A stretch of 64,000 nucleotides of DNA. Origin: Nocardioides panzhihuensis. GTDB taxonomy: Bacteria; Actinomycetota; Actinomycetes; Propionibacteriales; Nocardioidaceae. Both the position numbers and the translations under genes were made by a program. The stretch is from NCBI RefSeq assembly GCF_013408335.1, contig NZ_JACBZR010000001.1, forward strand, positions 4,565,501 through 4,629,500, read 5' to 3'. This document shows, one piece after another, positions 52,114 through 61,200 of this stretch (position 1 is the stretch's first letter; the number at the start of each line of letters is the position of its first letter). Under the pieces are notes generated by a model. That model did not search any database, had not been told where the DNA came from, and worked only from the letters and a program-made list of their open reading frames with translations.

Positions 52114-52138
52114 CAGGTCAGCGGCGAGGGCGGGTCTC

Positions 52139-53101
52139 CTAGCCGACCTCTCGGTGCGAGAACCGCATCCGATAACGGCCCGGAGTCAGCCCGACCTCCG
52201 AGGTGAACCCGGTCCGGAAGGTCACCGTCGAGTAGTAGCCGGCCTCGTGGCTGATCCGGTCGATCGGCAGGTCGGTGGTCTCGAGGAGGGTCTTGGCGAC
52301 CGCGATCCGCTCGGCAGCCACCCAGCGCATCGGGGTGGTGGCCAGGTCGCGCTCGAATCGCCGGGCCAGGGTGCGGGGGGAGACCGCGGCGGCGGCCGCC
52401 AGACGCTCGAGGGTGACGTCCTCGTGCAGGTTCGCGCGGAGCCAGGCGCGCAGCTCGTCGAGCCAGCGGGCCTGGTCGGTGAGCGGGTCGGCCGCGACGT
52501 ACTGAGCCTGGTCGCCGTCGCGGTGCGAGGCGATGACCAGGTTGCGGGCGATGGTGTTGGCGGCATGCTGACCGTGGTCGGTGCGGATCAGGTGGAGGCA
52601 CAGGTCCAGCCCGGCGGCCGAGCCTGCGCTGGTCAGCACGCCGTCGTCGACGTAGAGCGCCCGCGGGTCGAGGTCGACCGCTGGATACGTACGCCGGAAC
52701 AGGTTCGCCCACCGCCAGTGGGTCGTCGCTCGGCGACCGTCGAGCAGCCCGGCCTCGGCCAGCGCGAAGGCGCCGGTGCACAGCGAGACCATCCGTGCGC
52801 CGGCGCCGGCGTCGGCGGCCCGGCGGAGCTCTCGGAGCAGGGTCGGACTGATCGGCTCGCCCGGCCGGATCGCCGGCACCAGCACCGTGCCCGCCTCGGC
52901 CAGCGCGGTCATCGGCCGCTGCGGCGTCAGCCGCGGCCCGCCGTGGACACGCACTCCGCGCAGGTCACCGCACAGCACCACGTCGTAGAGCGGGCTGGCG
53001 TCGTGATCCCAGTCGTAGCCGAGCGCCTCGAGCGGCATCCCGATCTCGAAGAGGGTCATCCCGTCGACGATCGGGACGGCGATGGATGGCTTCGAGGACA
53101 T
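52139..53101 (-). CDS. GlxA-type AraC-family regulator with DJ-1/PfpI domain
   Basis: 320 residues. The N-terminal DJ-1/PfpI domain (VPIVDGMTLFEIGMPLEALG ... MVSLCTGAFALAEAGLL, with Cys in the nucleophile-elbow position near residue 107) precedes a C-terminal AraC double helix-turn-helix (LAAAAAVSPRTLARRFERDL and DRISHEAGYYSTVTFRTGFTSEVGLTPGRYRMRF). A transcriptional regulator; the ligand is unknown. Divergent from the small ORF and the CoA-ester lyase operon, which it may control. Confidence 0.93.
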   Translation of the reverse strand: MSSKPSIAVPIVDGMTLFEIGMPLEALGYDWDHDASPLYDVVLCGDLRGVRVHGGPRLTPQRPMTALAEAGTVLVPAIRPGEPISPTLLRELRRAADAGAGARMVSLCTGAFALAEAGLLDGRRATTHWRWANLFRRTYPAVDLDPRALYVDDGVLTSAGSAAGLDLCLHLIRTDHGQHAANTIARNLVIASHRDGDQAQYVAADPLTDQARWLDELRAWLRANLHEDVTLERLAAAAAVSPRTLARRFERDLATTPMRWVAAERIAVAKTLLETTDLPIDRISHEAGYYSTVTFRTGFTSEVGLTPGRYRMRFSHREVG

Positions 53102-53171
53102 GGCAAGAATCTATCACTCTTAGTCAATCTTGCCACTCCCCCAACGCGGTCGACGCGGGCACGATGGAGCC

Positions 53172-53306
53172 ATGACCAACTACAGGAAGAACCCCAGCAA
53201 GGTCCTCGGCACCGTTCGCTCCGTCCTCGCCGGCTTCGACGCCGGCGCCCGGGTCCGTCACGGCGCCCAGGTTCCGAAGAACCACCCCTCGCGACGTCGG
53301 TCGTGA
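53172..53306 (+). CDS. Possible 44-residue basic small ORF
   Basis: MTNYRKNPSKVLGTVRSVLA, then a basic, Gly/Ala-rich end (FDAGARVRHGAQVPKNHPSR). It lies between the divergent regulator and the lyase operon, with ATG only 71 bp after the regulator start and a weak GGAG upstream. Codon composition is like genes here. Without a relative to compare, its reality is uncertain; it may be leader sequence. Confidence 0.4.
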   Translation: MTNYRKNPSKVLGTVRSVLAGFDAGARVRHGAQVPKNHPSRRRS

Positions 53307-53330
53307 TCGTTACAAGCCGAGACGCCTACC

Positions 53331-53348
53331 GGCCGGTAATCACCGGCC
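53331..53348. promoter_or_regulatory. Short inverted repeat upstream of the lyase operon
   Basis: GGCCGGT, AATC, ACCGGCC. Its position 15 bp before the lyase ATG makes an operator or translation-modulating hairpin plausible. Confidence 0.45.
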
Positions 53349-53363
53349 ATTAGGGTGACCGGC

Positions 53364-54431
53364 ATGAGTCACAAGAGCCCCAAGGACTTCTTCGCGCCGT
53401 TGGCGGTGGGCGCTCCCGCACCGCTGCGGGAGATCCCGGCGCGGCCGAGTCGCGCGATCCACTTCTTCGACCCGTCCAACCCGAAGATGGCCGCAAAGGT
53501 GCCGGCGATGGTCGGCACCGTCGACGTGCTCCTCGGCAACCTTGAGGACGCCGTCAAGGCCGACAACAAGGTCGCGGCGCGCGAAGGCCTGGTCAAGATC
53601 GCCTCGGAAACCGACTTCGGCCCCACGCAGCTGTGGACCCGGATCAATTCGCTCGACTCCCCGTGGGTGCTCGACGACCTGATCACCCTGGTCACCGAGA
53701 TCGGCGACAAGCTCGACGTCGTGATGGTGCCGAAGGTGCAGGGTCCCGAGGACATCCACTACGTGGACCGGCTGCTGGCGCAGCTCGAGGCCAAGGGCGG
53801 CGTACAGAGGCCGATCCTGATCCACGCCATCCTCGAGACCGCGCGCGGCGTGGCCAACGTCGAGGAGATCGCGTCGGCCTCCCCCCGCATGCAGGGGATC
53901 AGCCTCGGCCCGGCCGACCTCGCGGCCGACCGCAAGATGAAGACGACCCGTGTCGGCGGCGGCCACCCGGGCTACCTCGTCCGCCAGGACCCGGTCGACG
54001 GTGACATCCACGGGCAGCGCACGGTCTTCCAGCAGGACCTGTGGCACTACACGATCGCGAAGATGGTCGACGCCTGCGCCGCGGCCGGGATCTACCCCTA
54101 CTACGGCCCGTTCGGCGACATCACCGACGTGGTCGCCGCCGAGGACCAGTTCCGCAACGCGTTCCTGCTCGGCTGCGTCGGCACCTGGAGCCTGCACCCC
54201 AAGCAGATCGAGATCGCCAACCGCGTCTTCTCCCCCAGCGTCGAGGACATCAAGCACGCCCGCCGCGTGGTCGCCGCCATGGGCGACGGCACCGGCGCGG
54301 TCATGCTCGACGGCAAGATGGAGGACGACGCCAGCCTCAAGCAGTGCCTGGTGCTCGTCGACCTCGCCGAGGAGCTGGCCGCCATCGACCCGAAGCTCAA
54401 GGAGCTCTACGACGCCATCGAGGTGGACTGA
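53364..54431 (+). CDS. HpcH/HpaI-aldolase / CitE-type CoA-ester lyase (malyl-CoA-lyase-like)
   Basis: 355 residues from ATG 53364 (GTG 53355 is possible). TIM-barrel CoA-ester lyase with Mg-site segments NLEDAVKADNK, PKVQGPEDI, ILIHAILETARGVANVEEIA and SLGPADLAAD, and a C-terminal lid containing GTWSLHPKQIEIANRVFSPS. The layout is close to L-malyl-CoA or beta-methylmalyl-CoA lyases, which form or cleave C4-C5 CoA esters. A second, shorter lyase follows by one base, suggesting joint use in C2/C3 metabolism or a glyoxylate-type pathway. Confidence 0.85.
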   Translation: MSHKSPKDFFAPLAVGAPAPLREIPARPSRAIHFFDPSNPKMAAKVPAMVGTVDVLLGNLEDAVKADNKVAAREGLVKIASETDFGPTQLWTRINSLDSPWVLDDLITLVTEIGDKLDVVMVPKVQGPEDIHYVDRLLAQLEAKGGVQRPILIHAILETARGVANVEEIASASPRMQGISLGPADLAADRKMKTTRVGGGHPGYLVRQDPVDGDIHGQRTVFQQDLWHYTIAKMVDACAAAGIYPYYGPFGDITDVVAAEDQFRNAFLLGCVGTWSLHPKQIEIANRVFSPSVEDIKHARRVVAAMGDGTGAVMLDGKMEDDASLKQCLVLVDLAEELAAIDPKLKELYDAIEVD

Positions 54432-54432
54432 A

Positions 54433-55311
54433 ATGACTGAAGCAACCCAAGAAATCGGGCACAGCCGCCCCCTCCGCTCGGTCCTCTACATGCCGAGCTC
54501 CAACACCCGCGCCCTCGAGAAGGCCAAGACGATCACCGCCGACGCGCTGATCCTCGACCTCGAGGACGCCGTCTCTCCCGACGCCAAGCCGGAGGCGCGC
54601 GAGAACGCAGCCGCCGCCGTGACGTCAGGTGAGTACGGCAACAAGTACCTCACCATCCGCATCAACGGCGCCGACACCCAGTGGCACGCCGACGACCTGG
54701 CCGCCGCCGCCAAGGCCGGCCCCGACGCCATCGTCGTCCCCAAGGTCAACAGCGCCCAGCAGGTGCACGACCTCGTCGCGGCCTTCGAGAAGGCCGGCGT
54801 CCCGGAGCAGACGAAGCTGTGGGCGATGATCGAGAGCCCGTACGCCATCCTCCACGCCGAGGAGATCGCCTCCGCCTCCGAACGGCTGACGGTTCTCGTG
54901 ATGGGCACGAACGACCTGGTCAAGGAGCTGTACGTCGACCACGTCCCCGGCCGCGCCAACCTGGTCGCCAGCCTCCAGCTGGCGGTGCTCGCCGCGCGCG
55001 CGAGCGGCAAGATCATCCTCGACGGCGTCTACAACAACGTGAAGGACGGCGAGGGCTACGCGGCCGAGGTCGAGCAGGGCAGGATCTTCGGGTTCGACGG
55101 AAAGACCCTGATCCATCCCGCGCAGGTCGACGGCGCCAACGCCGGCTTCGCGCCCAGCGAGCAGGCAGTGGCGGACGCCAAGGGCCTCATCGAGACCTGG
55201 GAGGCGAGCGACGGCGGAGTGGTGACCTACAACGGCAAGATGGTGGAGAACCTCCACGTCGAGTCCGCGCGGCGCACATTGAGCATCGCCGAGGCCATCG
55301 CCGCGCTGTAA
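54433..55311 (+). CDS. CitE-family CoA-ester lyase
   Basis: 292 residues. RSVLYMPSSNTRALEKA, LILDLEDAVSPDAK, KYLTIRINGADTQWHADDL, VPKVNSA, IESPYAILHAEEIASAS and GKTLIHPAQVD are standard CitE-like barrel motifs with the Mg2+ Glu and Asp. One base follows the upstream stop, so it is co-transcribed. It ends in a strong terminator. The substrate (malyl-, citramalyl- or related CoA) is not determined. Confidence 0.9.
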   Translation: MTEATQEIGHSRPLRSVLYMPSSNTRALEKAKTITADALILDLEDAVSPDAKPEARENAAAAVTSGEYGNKYLTIRINGADTQWHADDLAAAAKAGPDAIVVPKVNSAQQVHDLVAAFEKAGVPEQTKLWAMIESPYAILHAEEIASASERLTVLVMGTNDLVKELYVDHVPGRANLVASLQLAVLAARASGKIILDGVYNNVKDGEGYAAEVEQGRIFGFDGKTLIHPAQVDGANAGFAPSEQAVADAKGLIETWEASDGGVVTYNGKMVENLHVESARRTLSIAEAIAAL

Positions 55312-55344
55312 CCCTCCGAAGATACCCCTCGCCGTATCTTTGTC

Positions 55345-55384
55345 GTTACCTCCGAGCTCCATCGAGCTCGGAGGTAACTTTTTT
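55345..55384 (+). terminator. Intrinsic terminator after the lyase pair
   Basis: A perfect 15-bp stem (GTTACCTCCGAGCTC and complement) with CATC loop is followed by T6. Confidence 0.92.
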
Positions 55385-55478
55385 CTGAGAAGAAGGTGAC
55401 AAACAGTCGAGATTCTGGTTCCGTTACGTGCTGCGCGATACAACCGACACTCGCTAAGCGCTCAGGAGACAGCGTCAG

Positions 55479-56504
55479 ATGACTGAAGCGAATCGTCGGC
55501 CCGCGACGGGGGACCACTCGAACGTCCCACCGACGCCGGCTCGACACCAAGCACCACAGATGCGCATCACGAACGACACCACGGCAGACCCCGTCGAGAT
55601 CGCCAACCGCGCTCTCCAGGGACTGTCACCGGCGACCGAGTCGTGGTTCGCCACTCCCAAGGCGGACACCACCCCCGAGCCGGCGCGACCTCGCGACACG
55701 CCATCCGCGCCCCCGCCGCCTCGGCCGGTCTACCGGCTGCCGTCGCCTCCGCACACGCAGCCGCCCCGGTACGCCTACCAGCCGAGCCCCTACGCGGCGC
55801 AGCAGCGGCACCCGGCGGGACCGGTGATGTTCGCCAACCCCGCGATGCCGTCCTACGCAGCCGCCCAGGTGCCGACCAGGAACGGCTCGGCCGCCGACCA
55901 GGGCCCAGCGCCGGAGCGCCGCGGCCGCAACAAGAAGGCTGTGCTCCTGCCGCTCGCGGCGATGGCGATCGCCTCGGCCGGCGTCGGCGCCTTCGCCCAG
56001 TCCAACCTGGGCACAGACCTCGAGAACCAGCCTCAGCAGGTCACTGCGCACGCCGGCCAGTACGACGCAGTGCCCGTGGTCGACACCGGCAACCAGAAGG
56101 TCATCGACGCCCCCGGCGTGATCGCGCCGGAGACAACATCTCCCTTCTCCCCCGCCTCCGCACGCACCACGCCCGGAGGCAAGCACTCCAACGGCGACTA
56201 CGACGCACCCTCCACCGCCGAGACCTACGGTGGCGCTCACTCCTCGAGCCGAACGCTCTCCGCGCCGAACGGCGGGGGCACCTCGGCAGACCCCGCGCCG
56301 GCACCCGAGCCCGCGCCGGCTCCCGCACCGGCCCCTCAGCCGGCTCCTGAGCCGGCGCCGGCACCCGAGCCAGCGCCTGCGCCCGAGCCGGCCCCCGGAC
56401 CGACTCAACCGACGCTGACCAAGAACGTGGTGGCACCGGTGCTCGACACGGTGACCGGCGTGGTCGACGCGCTCACCGGCATCAAGATCGATCTGACCCC
56501 ATAA
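55479..56504 (+). CDS. Pro/Ala-rich single-pass membrane protein of unknown function
   Basis: 341 residues. A disordered Pro-rich cytoplasmic region (about 1-145) leads through basic RRGRNKK to one hydrophobic helix (VLLPLAAMAIASAGVGAFA, about 153-171). An extracytoplasmic part ends in a repeated Ala-Pro-Glu segment (PAPEPAPAPAPAP type) and a short amphipathic end NVVAPVLDTVTGVVDALTGIK. GGAG precedes ATG 55479. I do not recognise a family; the terminal part might bind the cell envelope. Confidence 0.7.
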   Translation: MTEANRRPATGDHSNVPPTPARHQAPQMRITNDTTADPVEIANRALQGLSPATESWFATPKADTTPEPARPRDTPSAPPPPRPVYRLPSPPHTQPPRYAYQPSPYAAQQRHPAGPVMFANPAMPSYAAAQVPTRNGSAADQGPAPERRGRNKKAVLLPLAAMAIASAGVGAFAQSNLGTDLENQPQQVTAHAGQYDAVPVVDTGNQKVIDAPGVIAPETTSPFSPASARTTPGGKHSNGDYDAPSTAETYGGAHSSSRTLSAPNGGGTSADPAPAPEPAPAPAPAPQPAPEPAPAPEPAPAPEPAPGPTQPTLTKNVVAPVLDTVTGVVDALTGIKIDLTP

Positions 56505-56518
56505 TTCCGGGATCCCTG

Positions 56519-56556
56519 AAACGGGCCGTGACCTCAGCCGAGGTCACGGCCCGTTT
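56519..56556 (+). terminator. Intrinsic terminator after the Pro/Ala-rich gene
   Basis: A perfect 17-bp stem (AAACGGGCCGTGACCTC and complement) with AGCC loop; T3 end the right arm. Confidence 0.88.
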
Positions 56557-56639
56557 ACGTTCGCCTGGGTGGCTTGGCGATAGTCAGAACGGGTCATTCG
56601 GAAAAAGGACCTCCGTCCCGATAACTTCCACGGTTTTCC

Positions 56640-56766
56640 CTCGTTTGAGCGGTGTGCCACCCCATAACTCGGGAGTGCGCCAGGTTCCCCCGGATCTGGC
56701 AGGTGGCACGGCCCCGTAGCGGGGATCTTGGGGGATCCCCACCGCAGAATCGGAGTCCAACCAACA
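56640..56766 (+). promoter_or_regulatory. Structured 5' leader, candidate cis-regulatory RNA
   Basis: GTGCCACC (56654-56661) pairs with GGTGGCAC (56702-56709), enclosing GCCAG/CTGGC (56679-56700). Then CCCCG-TAG-CGGGG (56712-56724) competes with GGGGATC/GATCCCC (56721-56740), which lies 26 nt before the start codon. Exclusive hairpins near a start are riboswitch-like. I could not match a known riboswitch consensus. Confidence 0.55.
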
Positions 56767-58050
56767 ATGCGAAGCATGCGTACGCTCGCGCTGTCCGCAG
56801 CCTCTGTCGCCGTAGTCGGCGCAGTCCTGGCTGTGCCAGCGCCCTCTCAGGCCGCTCTGACGAACACCGACTTCGGGCTGTTCGCCAGCGGTTTCGGCAC
56901 CCGTGTCACCGGTGGGAGCCTGCCTGCCAACTCGGGTGACCTCGGGTACCAGACCATCGGGTGCACCCGTAAGGCTGGTCACGACGTCAGCAACAACACC
57001 GCCGGCGCCAAGGTGCCCGGCCTCGGCACGATCGGTGCCACCACCACTCGGCAGCGGACGATCAAGTCCGGCTCGATGGTGAAGTCCATCTCGGAGCACA
57101 AGATCGCCGACGTCGTGCTCGACAAGAGCCCGCTCGGCAAGGTCACCGTCGAGGGTCTCAGCTCGGTCTCCCAGGCTTGGTGGGACGGCAAGGGCTACAA
57201 GTCCGACTCGAAGGCCAAGATCGCCCACATCGTCCTCGACCCGGCCGGTCCCGGCCGGACGATCGACCTTCCGATCCCGGGCCGCGACAAGCCGCTGGTC
57301 ATCCCGGGCATCGCCACCATCGGCATCGGCAACATCGTCGAGCGCGCCAACGCCGACGGCGCGCACTCCTACGCCAACGGCGTCTGGATCAAGCTCCACG
57401 GCACCGACTCCGAGGTCACCATCGGTCGCTCCCGCGCGGAGATCAACGGCCAGGCCTTCTCCGCGGTCTTCAACGGCTTCTCCAACTCCGTCGACGCCTC
57501 CGCTCTCGGTGGCGCCGTCCAGGTCGGCAAGAACCCGCTGACCAACGCCGGCTGCGCCGGCACCAAGGGCAAGCTGAAGACCAAGTCCATCGGGCATGTC
57601 CCGCTGGGCGAGGTTGGCAACATCGTGGACGTCAAGGGTCTCACGAGCGGTCAGCGCTCGAACCAGACCAAGACCACCGCCGAGGGCTACACCTTCGGTG
57701 AGGTCGCCAACGTCAACATCGGCGACGGCGCCATCCGCATCGAGGCCATCCGCGCCCAGGCGAACGCGAAGTACGTCAAGGGCAAGGGCTCGACGAGCTC
57801 CATCTCGGGCACGAAGTTCGGCGACATCTACATCGGCAAGCAGAAGGTCTCCCTCGCCCAGCTGGAGTCGGCGCTCTCCCGCGTCGACATCCCCGGCCTG
57901 GCCAAGATCGAGACCAAGGTCGTCGTCGAGCGCAGCAAGAACCTGGTCGAGGTCGTCGCCCTCCGGCTGACCCTCCTCGACGGGACCAAGGGCACCAAGA
58001 CGGTGGTCAACATCGGTCACGCGAAGTTCAAGGTCAACGCCAACAAGTGA
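56767..58050 (+). CDS. Secreted beta-rich protein (choice-of-anchor-P-like)
   Basis: 427 residues from ATG 56767 (56776 is alternative). A Sec signal (MRTLALSAASVAVVGAVLAVPAPSQAA) precedes a long beta-rich domain with regular Gly and Val repeats. It resembles, from memory, actinobacterial choice-of-anchor P family proteins; no membrane anchor or sorting signal is obvious at the C-terminus. Two cysteines (IGCTRKAG and NAGCAGTK) could pair. Probably a surface or secreted structural protein; its leader looks structured. Confidence 0.7.
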   Translation: MRSMRTLALSAASVAVVGAVLAVPAPSQAALTNTDFGLFASGFGTRVTGGSLPANSGDLGYQTIGCTRKAGHDVSNNTAGAKVPGLGTIGATTTRQRTIKSGSMVKSISEHKIADVVLDKSPLGKVTVEGLSSVSQAWWDGKGYKSDSKAKIAHIVLDPAGPGRTIDLPIPGRDKPLVIPGIATIGIGNIVERANADGAHSYANGVWIKLHGTDSEVTIGRSRAEINGQAFSAVFNGFSNSVDASALGGAVQVGKNPLTNAGCAGTKGKLKTKSIGHVPLGEVGNIVDVKGLTSGQRSNQTKTTAEGYTFGEVANVNIGDGAIRIEAIRAQANAKYVKGKGSTSSISGTKFGDIYIGKQKVSLAQLESALSRVDIPGLAKIETKVVVERSKNLVEVVALRLTLLDGTKGTKTVVNIGHAKFKVNANK

Positions 58051-58075
58051 GGCATTGAACCACTAAGGCTGACCT

Positions 58076-58117
58076 AAGAAACGGCCCGCGACCTGCCCAG
58101 GTCGCGGGCCGTTTCTT
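58076..58117 (+). terminator. Intrinsic terminator after the secreted protein gene
   Basis: A perfect 19-bp stem (AAGAAACGGCCCGCGACCT and complement) with GCCC loop; the right arm ends GTTTCTT. Confidence 0.88.
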
Positions 58118-58127
58118 CACTATGAAG

Positions 58128-58194
58128 TTACTCGCGGGTAGTATCAACCCACCCTTAGCAACCGAACCGACTCACAAGCACTAGGCTCGGTTGC
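58128..58194. promoter_or_regulatory. Operator-like motifs upstream of the Fe-S reductase gene
   Basis: A near-palindrome TTACTCGCGGGTAG (58128-58141), resembling TetR-type lipid-metabolism operators, is followed by GCAACCGA (58158-58165) and its complement (58187-58194). Both lie within 110 bp of the start codon. The binding proteins are unknown. Confidence 0.5.
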
Positions 58195-58234
58195 AAACCG
58201 GTTCGTCCTGCCCCCTGATGAGGAGCGCCTAGGC

Positions 58235-61200
58235 ATGTTGCAGATCATCGCCATCGTCGTGTGTCTTGCGGCAACGGTGGCCACCGCCTACCTGGTGATC
58301 AAGGCGGTCCGGTCGATGCTCGCGGTAATCAAGATCGGTACGCCGATCAGCCGCGTCGACCAGCCGCTGGCCCGCACCCTGACGATGTTGAAAGAGACCG
58401 TCCTCCACACGCGCATGCTGCAGTGGACCTGGATCGGCGTGCTGCACTGGTTCGCCTTCGCCGCGTTCCTGCTGCTCTCGACGGCGGTAGGGGCTGCGTA
58501 CTTCCAGCTCTTCGACCCGGAGTGGACGCTCCCGGTCATCGGACAGCTGTTCGTCTACGAGTGGCTCGCCGAGCTCCTCGGCCTGCTCGGCGCACTGGGC
58601 ATCATCCCGCTGATCATCTACCGGGTGACCCACCTGCCCTCGAAGATGGGCCGCAGCACGCGGTTCTTCGGCTCCACGCAGTGGCAGGCCTTCTTCGTCG
58701 AGGCGATGGTGCTGCTGGAGAGCGCGGCGATCCTGTTCATCCGCGGTGCGGAGTACAACCTCGCCAAGGCCCACGGCGGCGAGGTCGCCGAGCACGCCAC
58801 CGCGTTCCACTTTCCGGTCTCGCAGTTCTTCGGGGCGCTCTACCCCACCGGCCCCGACGCGGTCCACACGCTCGAGAACGTCATCTACTCGATCGCGGCC
58901 TTCAAGATCATCACCGCGCTGATCTGGCTGGCCGTCGTCTCCACCCACCTGACGATGGGTGTCGCCTGGCACCGCTTCACCGCCTGGTTCAACATCTGGT
59001 TCAAGCGCGAACCGGGTTCGCGTACGTCCGACACCGAGGGCGCCCGCCCGCTCGGCACCGCACTCGGCGCGATCAAGCCGATGCTCATCGACGGCAAGCC
59101 GGTCACCCTCGAGGACGTCGAGGAGGACCGCATCCCCGAGGACGCGATCCTCGGCGTCGGCTCGATCCAGGACTTCTCCTGGAAGGGCATCCTCGACTTC
59201 ACCACCTGCACGGAGTGTGGCCGCTGCCAGTCGCAGTGCCCGGCCTGGAACACCGAGAAGCCGCTCTCGCCCAAGCTGCTGGTGATGGGCCTGCGTGAGC
59301 ACGCCTACGCCGCCGCCGGTGACTCAGACCTGAAGGAGCTGCCGCTCATCGGCAAGGCCGACGGCGCCCCGGCTGGCTCCGAGAGCAACACCGAGGTGCT
59401 CGACTGGTTCTACAACCCGGAGGACGGCGGCTTCGTCATCGACGAGGACGTCCTCTGGTCCTGCACCTCCTGTGGCGCCTGCGTCCAGCAGTGCCCTGTC
59501 GACATCGAGCACGTCGACCACATCATGGACATGCGCCGCTACCAGGTGCTCGTCGAGTCGAACTTCCCGACCGAGCTCAACGGCCTCTTCAAGGGCCTCG
59601 AGGGCAAGGGCAACCCCTGGAACATGAACGCCAACGCGCGCATGGACTGGGCCAAGGACCTGCCCTTCGACGTCAAGGAGGTCGGCAAGGACATCGAGTC
59701 GCTGGAGGAGGTCGACTGGCTGTTCTGGGTCGGCTGCGCCGGCGCCTACGAGGACCGGGCCAAGAAGACCACCCGCGCCGTGGCCGAGCTGCTCGACATG
59801 GCCGGAGTCTCCTTCGGCGTGCTCGGCAACGGCGAGACCTGCACCGGCGACTCCGCCCGCCGTGCCGGCAACGAGTTCGTCTTCCAGGGCCTGGCTCAGC
59901 AGAACGTCGAGACGTTCAAGGAGTTCAAGGTCAAGAAGGCCGTCACCACCTGTGCTCACTGCTTCAACACGTTGAAGAACGAGTACAAGGAGTTCGGCAT
60001 CGAGCTCGAGGTCGTCCACCACACCCAGCTGCTCAACCGGCTCGTGCGCGAGGGCAAGCTGACTCCGATCGCGGACGGCGCCGGCGCCCACAAGCGCTCG
60101 ATCACCTACCACGACCCCTGCTTCATCGGCCGCCACAACGGCGTCTACGAGCCGCCGCGAGAGCTGCTGCAGATCATGCCGGGCGCCGAGTACAAGGAGA
60201 TGCCCCGCAACTCCGAGCGCTCCTTCTGCTGTGGCGCCGGTGGTGCCCGGATGTGGATGGAGGAGAAGATCGGGTCGCGGATCAACGAGAACCGTACGGA
60301 CGAGGCCGTCGCCACCGGCGCCGACCAGATCGCCGTCGGCTGCCCGTTCTGCCGCGTCATGCTCTCCGACGGTCTGACCAAGGCCCAGGCCAACGGGGCC
60401 GCACGCGAGGAGGTCGAGGTCCTCGACGTCGCGCAGATGCTGCTCGCGTCCGTGAAGGGCGAGCAGGCCACCAAGCTGGCCCCGGGCGACGGTGCGAAGG
60501 TCGGCGCCGCCGCCAAGGCCGCCCCGGTCGTCGAGGAGGCCGCTCCGGCCCCCGATTCGGCCTCCGCTGCTGCCGGCTCGTCGCTCTTCGACTCCCCGGC
60601 CGAGGCCACCGAGACCCCGAAGGCTCCGTCCGACGCCTCCTCGCTCTTCGACACTCCCGCGCCGGCCGAGCCGGCCTCGGGAGGTACGTCGGGCGGCGGG
60701 TCGCTCTTCGACACCCCTGCTCCGGCCGCCGAGCCGGAGAAGCCTGCCTCCGGTGGATCGCTCTTCGATGACGGCGGATCGCTCTTCGACACGCCTGCAG
60801 AGACGACCGAGGAGTCCCCTGCCTCGAGCGGCTCGCTGTTCGACGTGCCGGCCGACAAGCCGGCCGACGAGCCCGCAGCCAAGCCCGCTGAAGAGCCTGC
60901 TGTCGACCTCGGGGCCGGCGGGTCGCTCTTCGACGTACCCGCTCAGCAGGCAGAGCCCGCTGCCGCGCCCGAGGCCAAGGCCGCACCCGCAGCCGAGCCC
61001 GAGGCACCTGCCGCAGCCCCGGCTGCGGAGCCAGCTGCCGAGGAGCCGAGCGTCGACCTCAGCGCGGGTGGTTCGCTCTTCGACATCCCGGCCGCCGAGC
61101 CCGAGCAGGCTCCGGCCAAGGCCCCCGAGGCCTCCGCTCCGGCCGAGGCTCCGGCCGCTCCGGCTGCTCCGGCTGCTCCGGCTGAGGCAGGCTCGGGAGT

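Noticed and set aside
53331..53348. Transcription terminator between the small ORF and the lyase gene
   Set aside because: The stem is only 7 bp, has no T-tract, and lies 15 bp before a start codon.
56640..56766. c-di-AMP (ydaO) riboswitch upstream of the secreted protein gene
   Set aside because: I could not find the conserved ydaO sequence blocks on this strand, so only a structured leader is reported.
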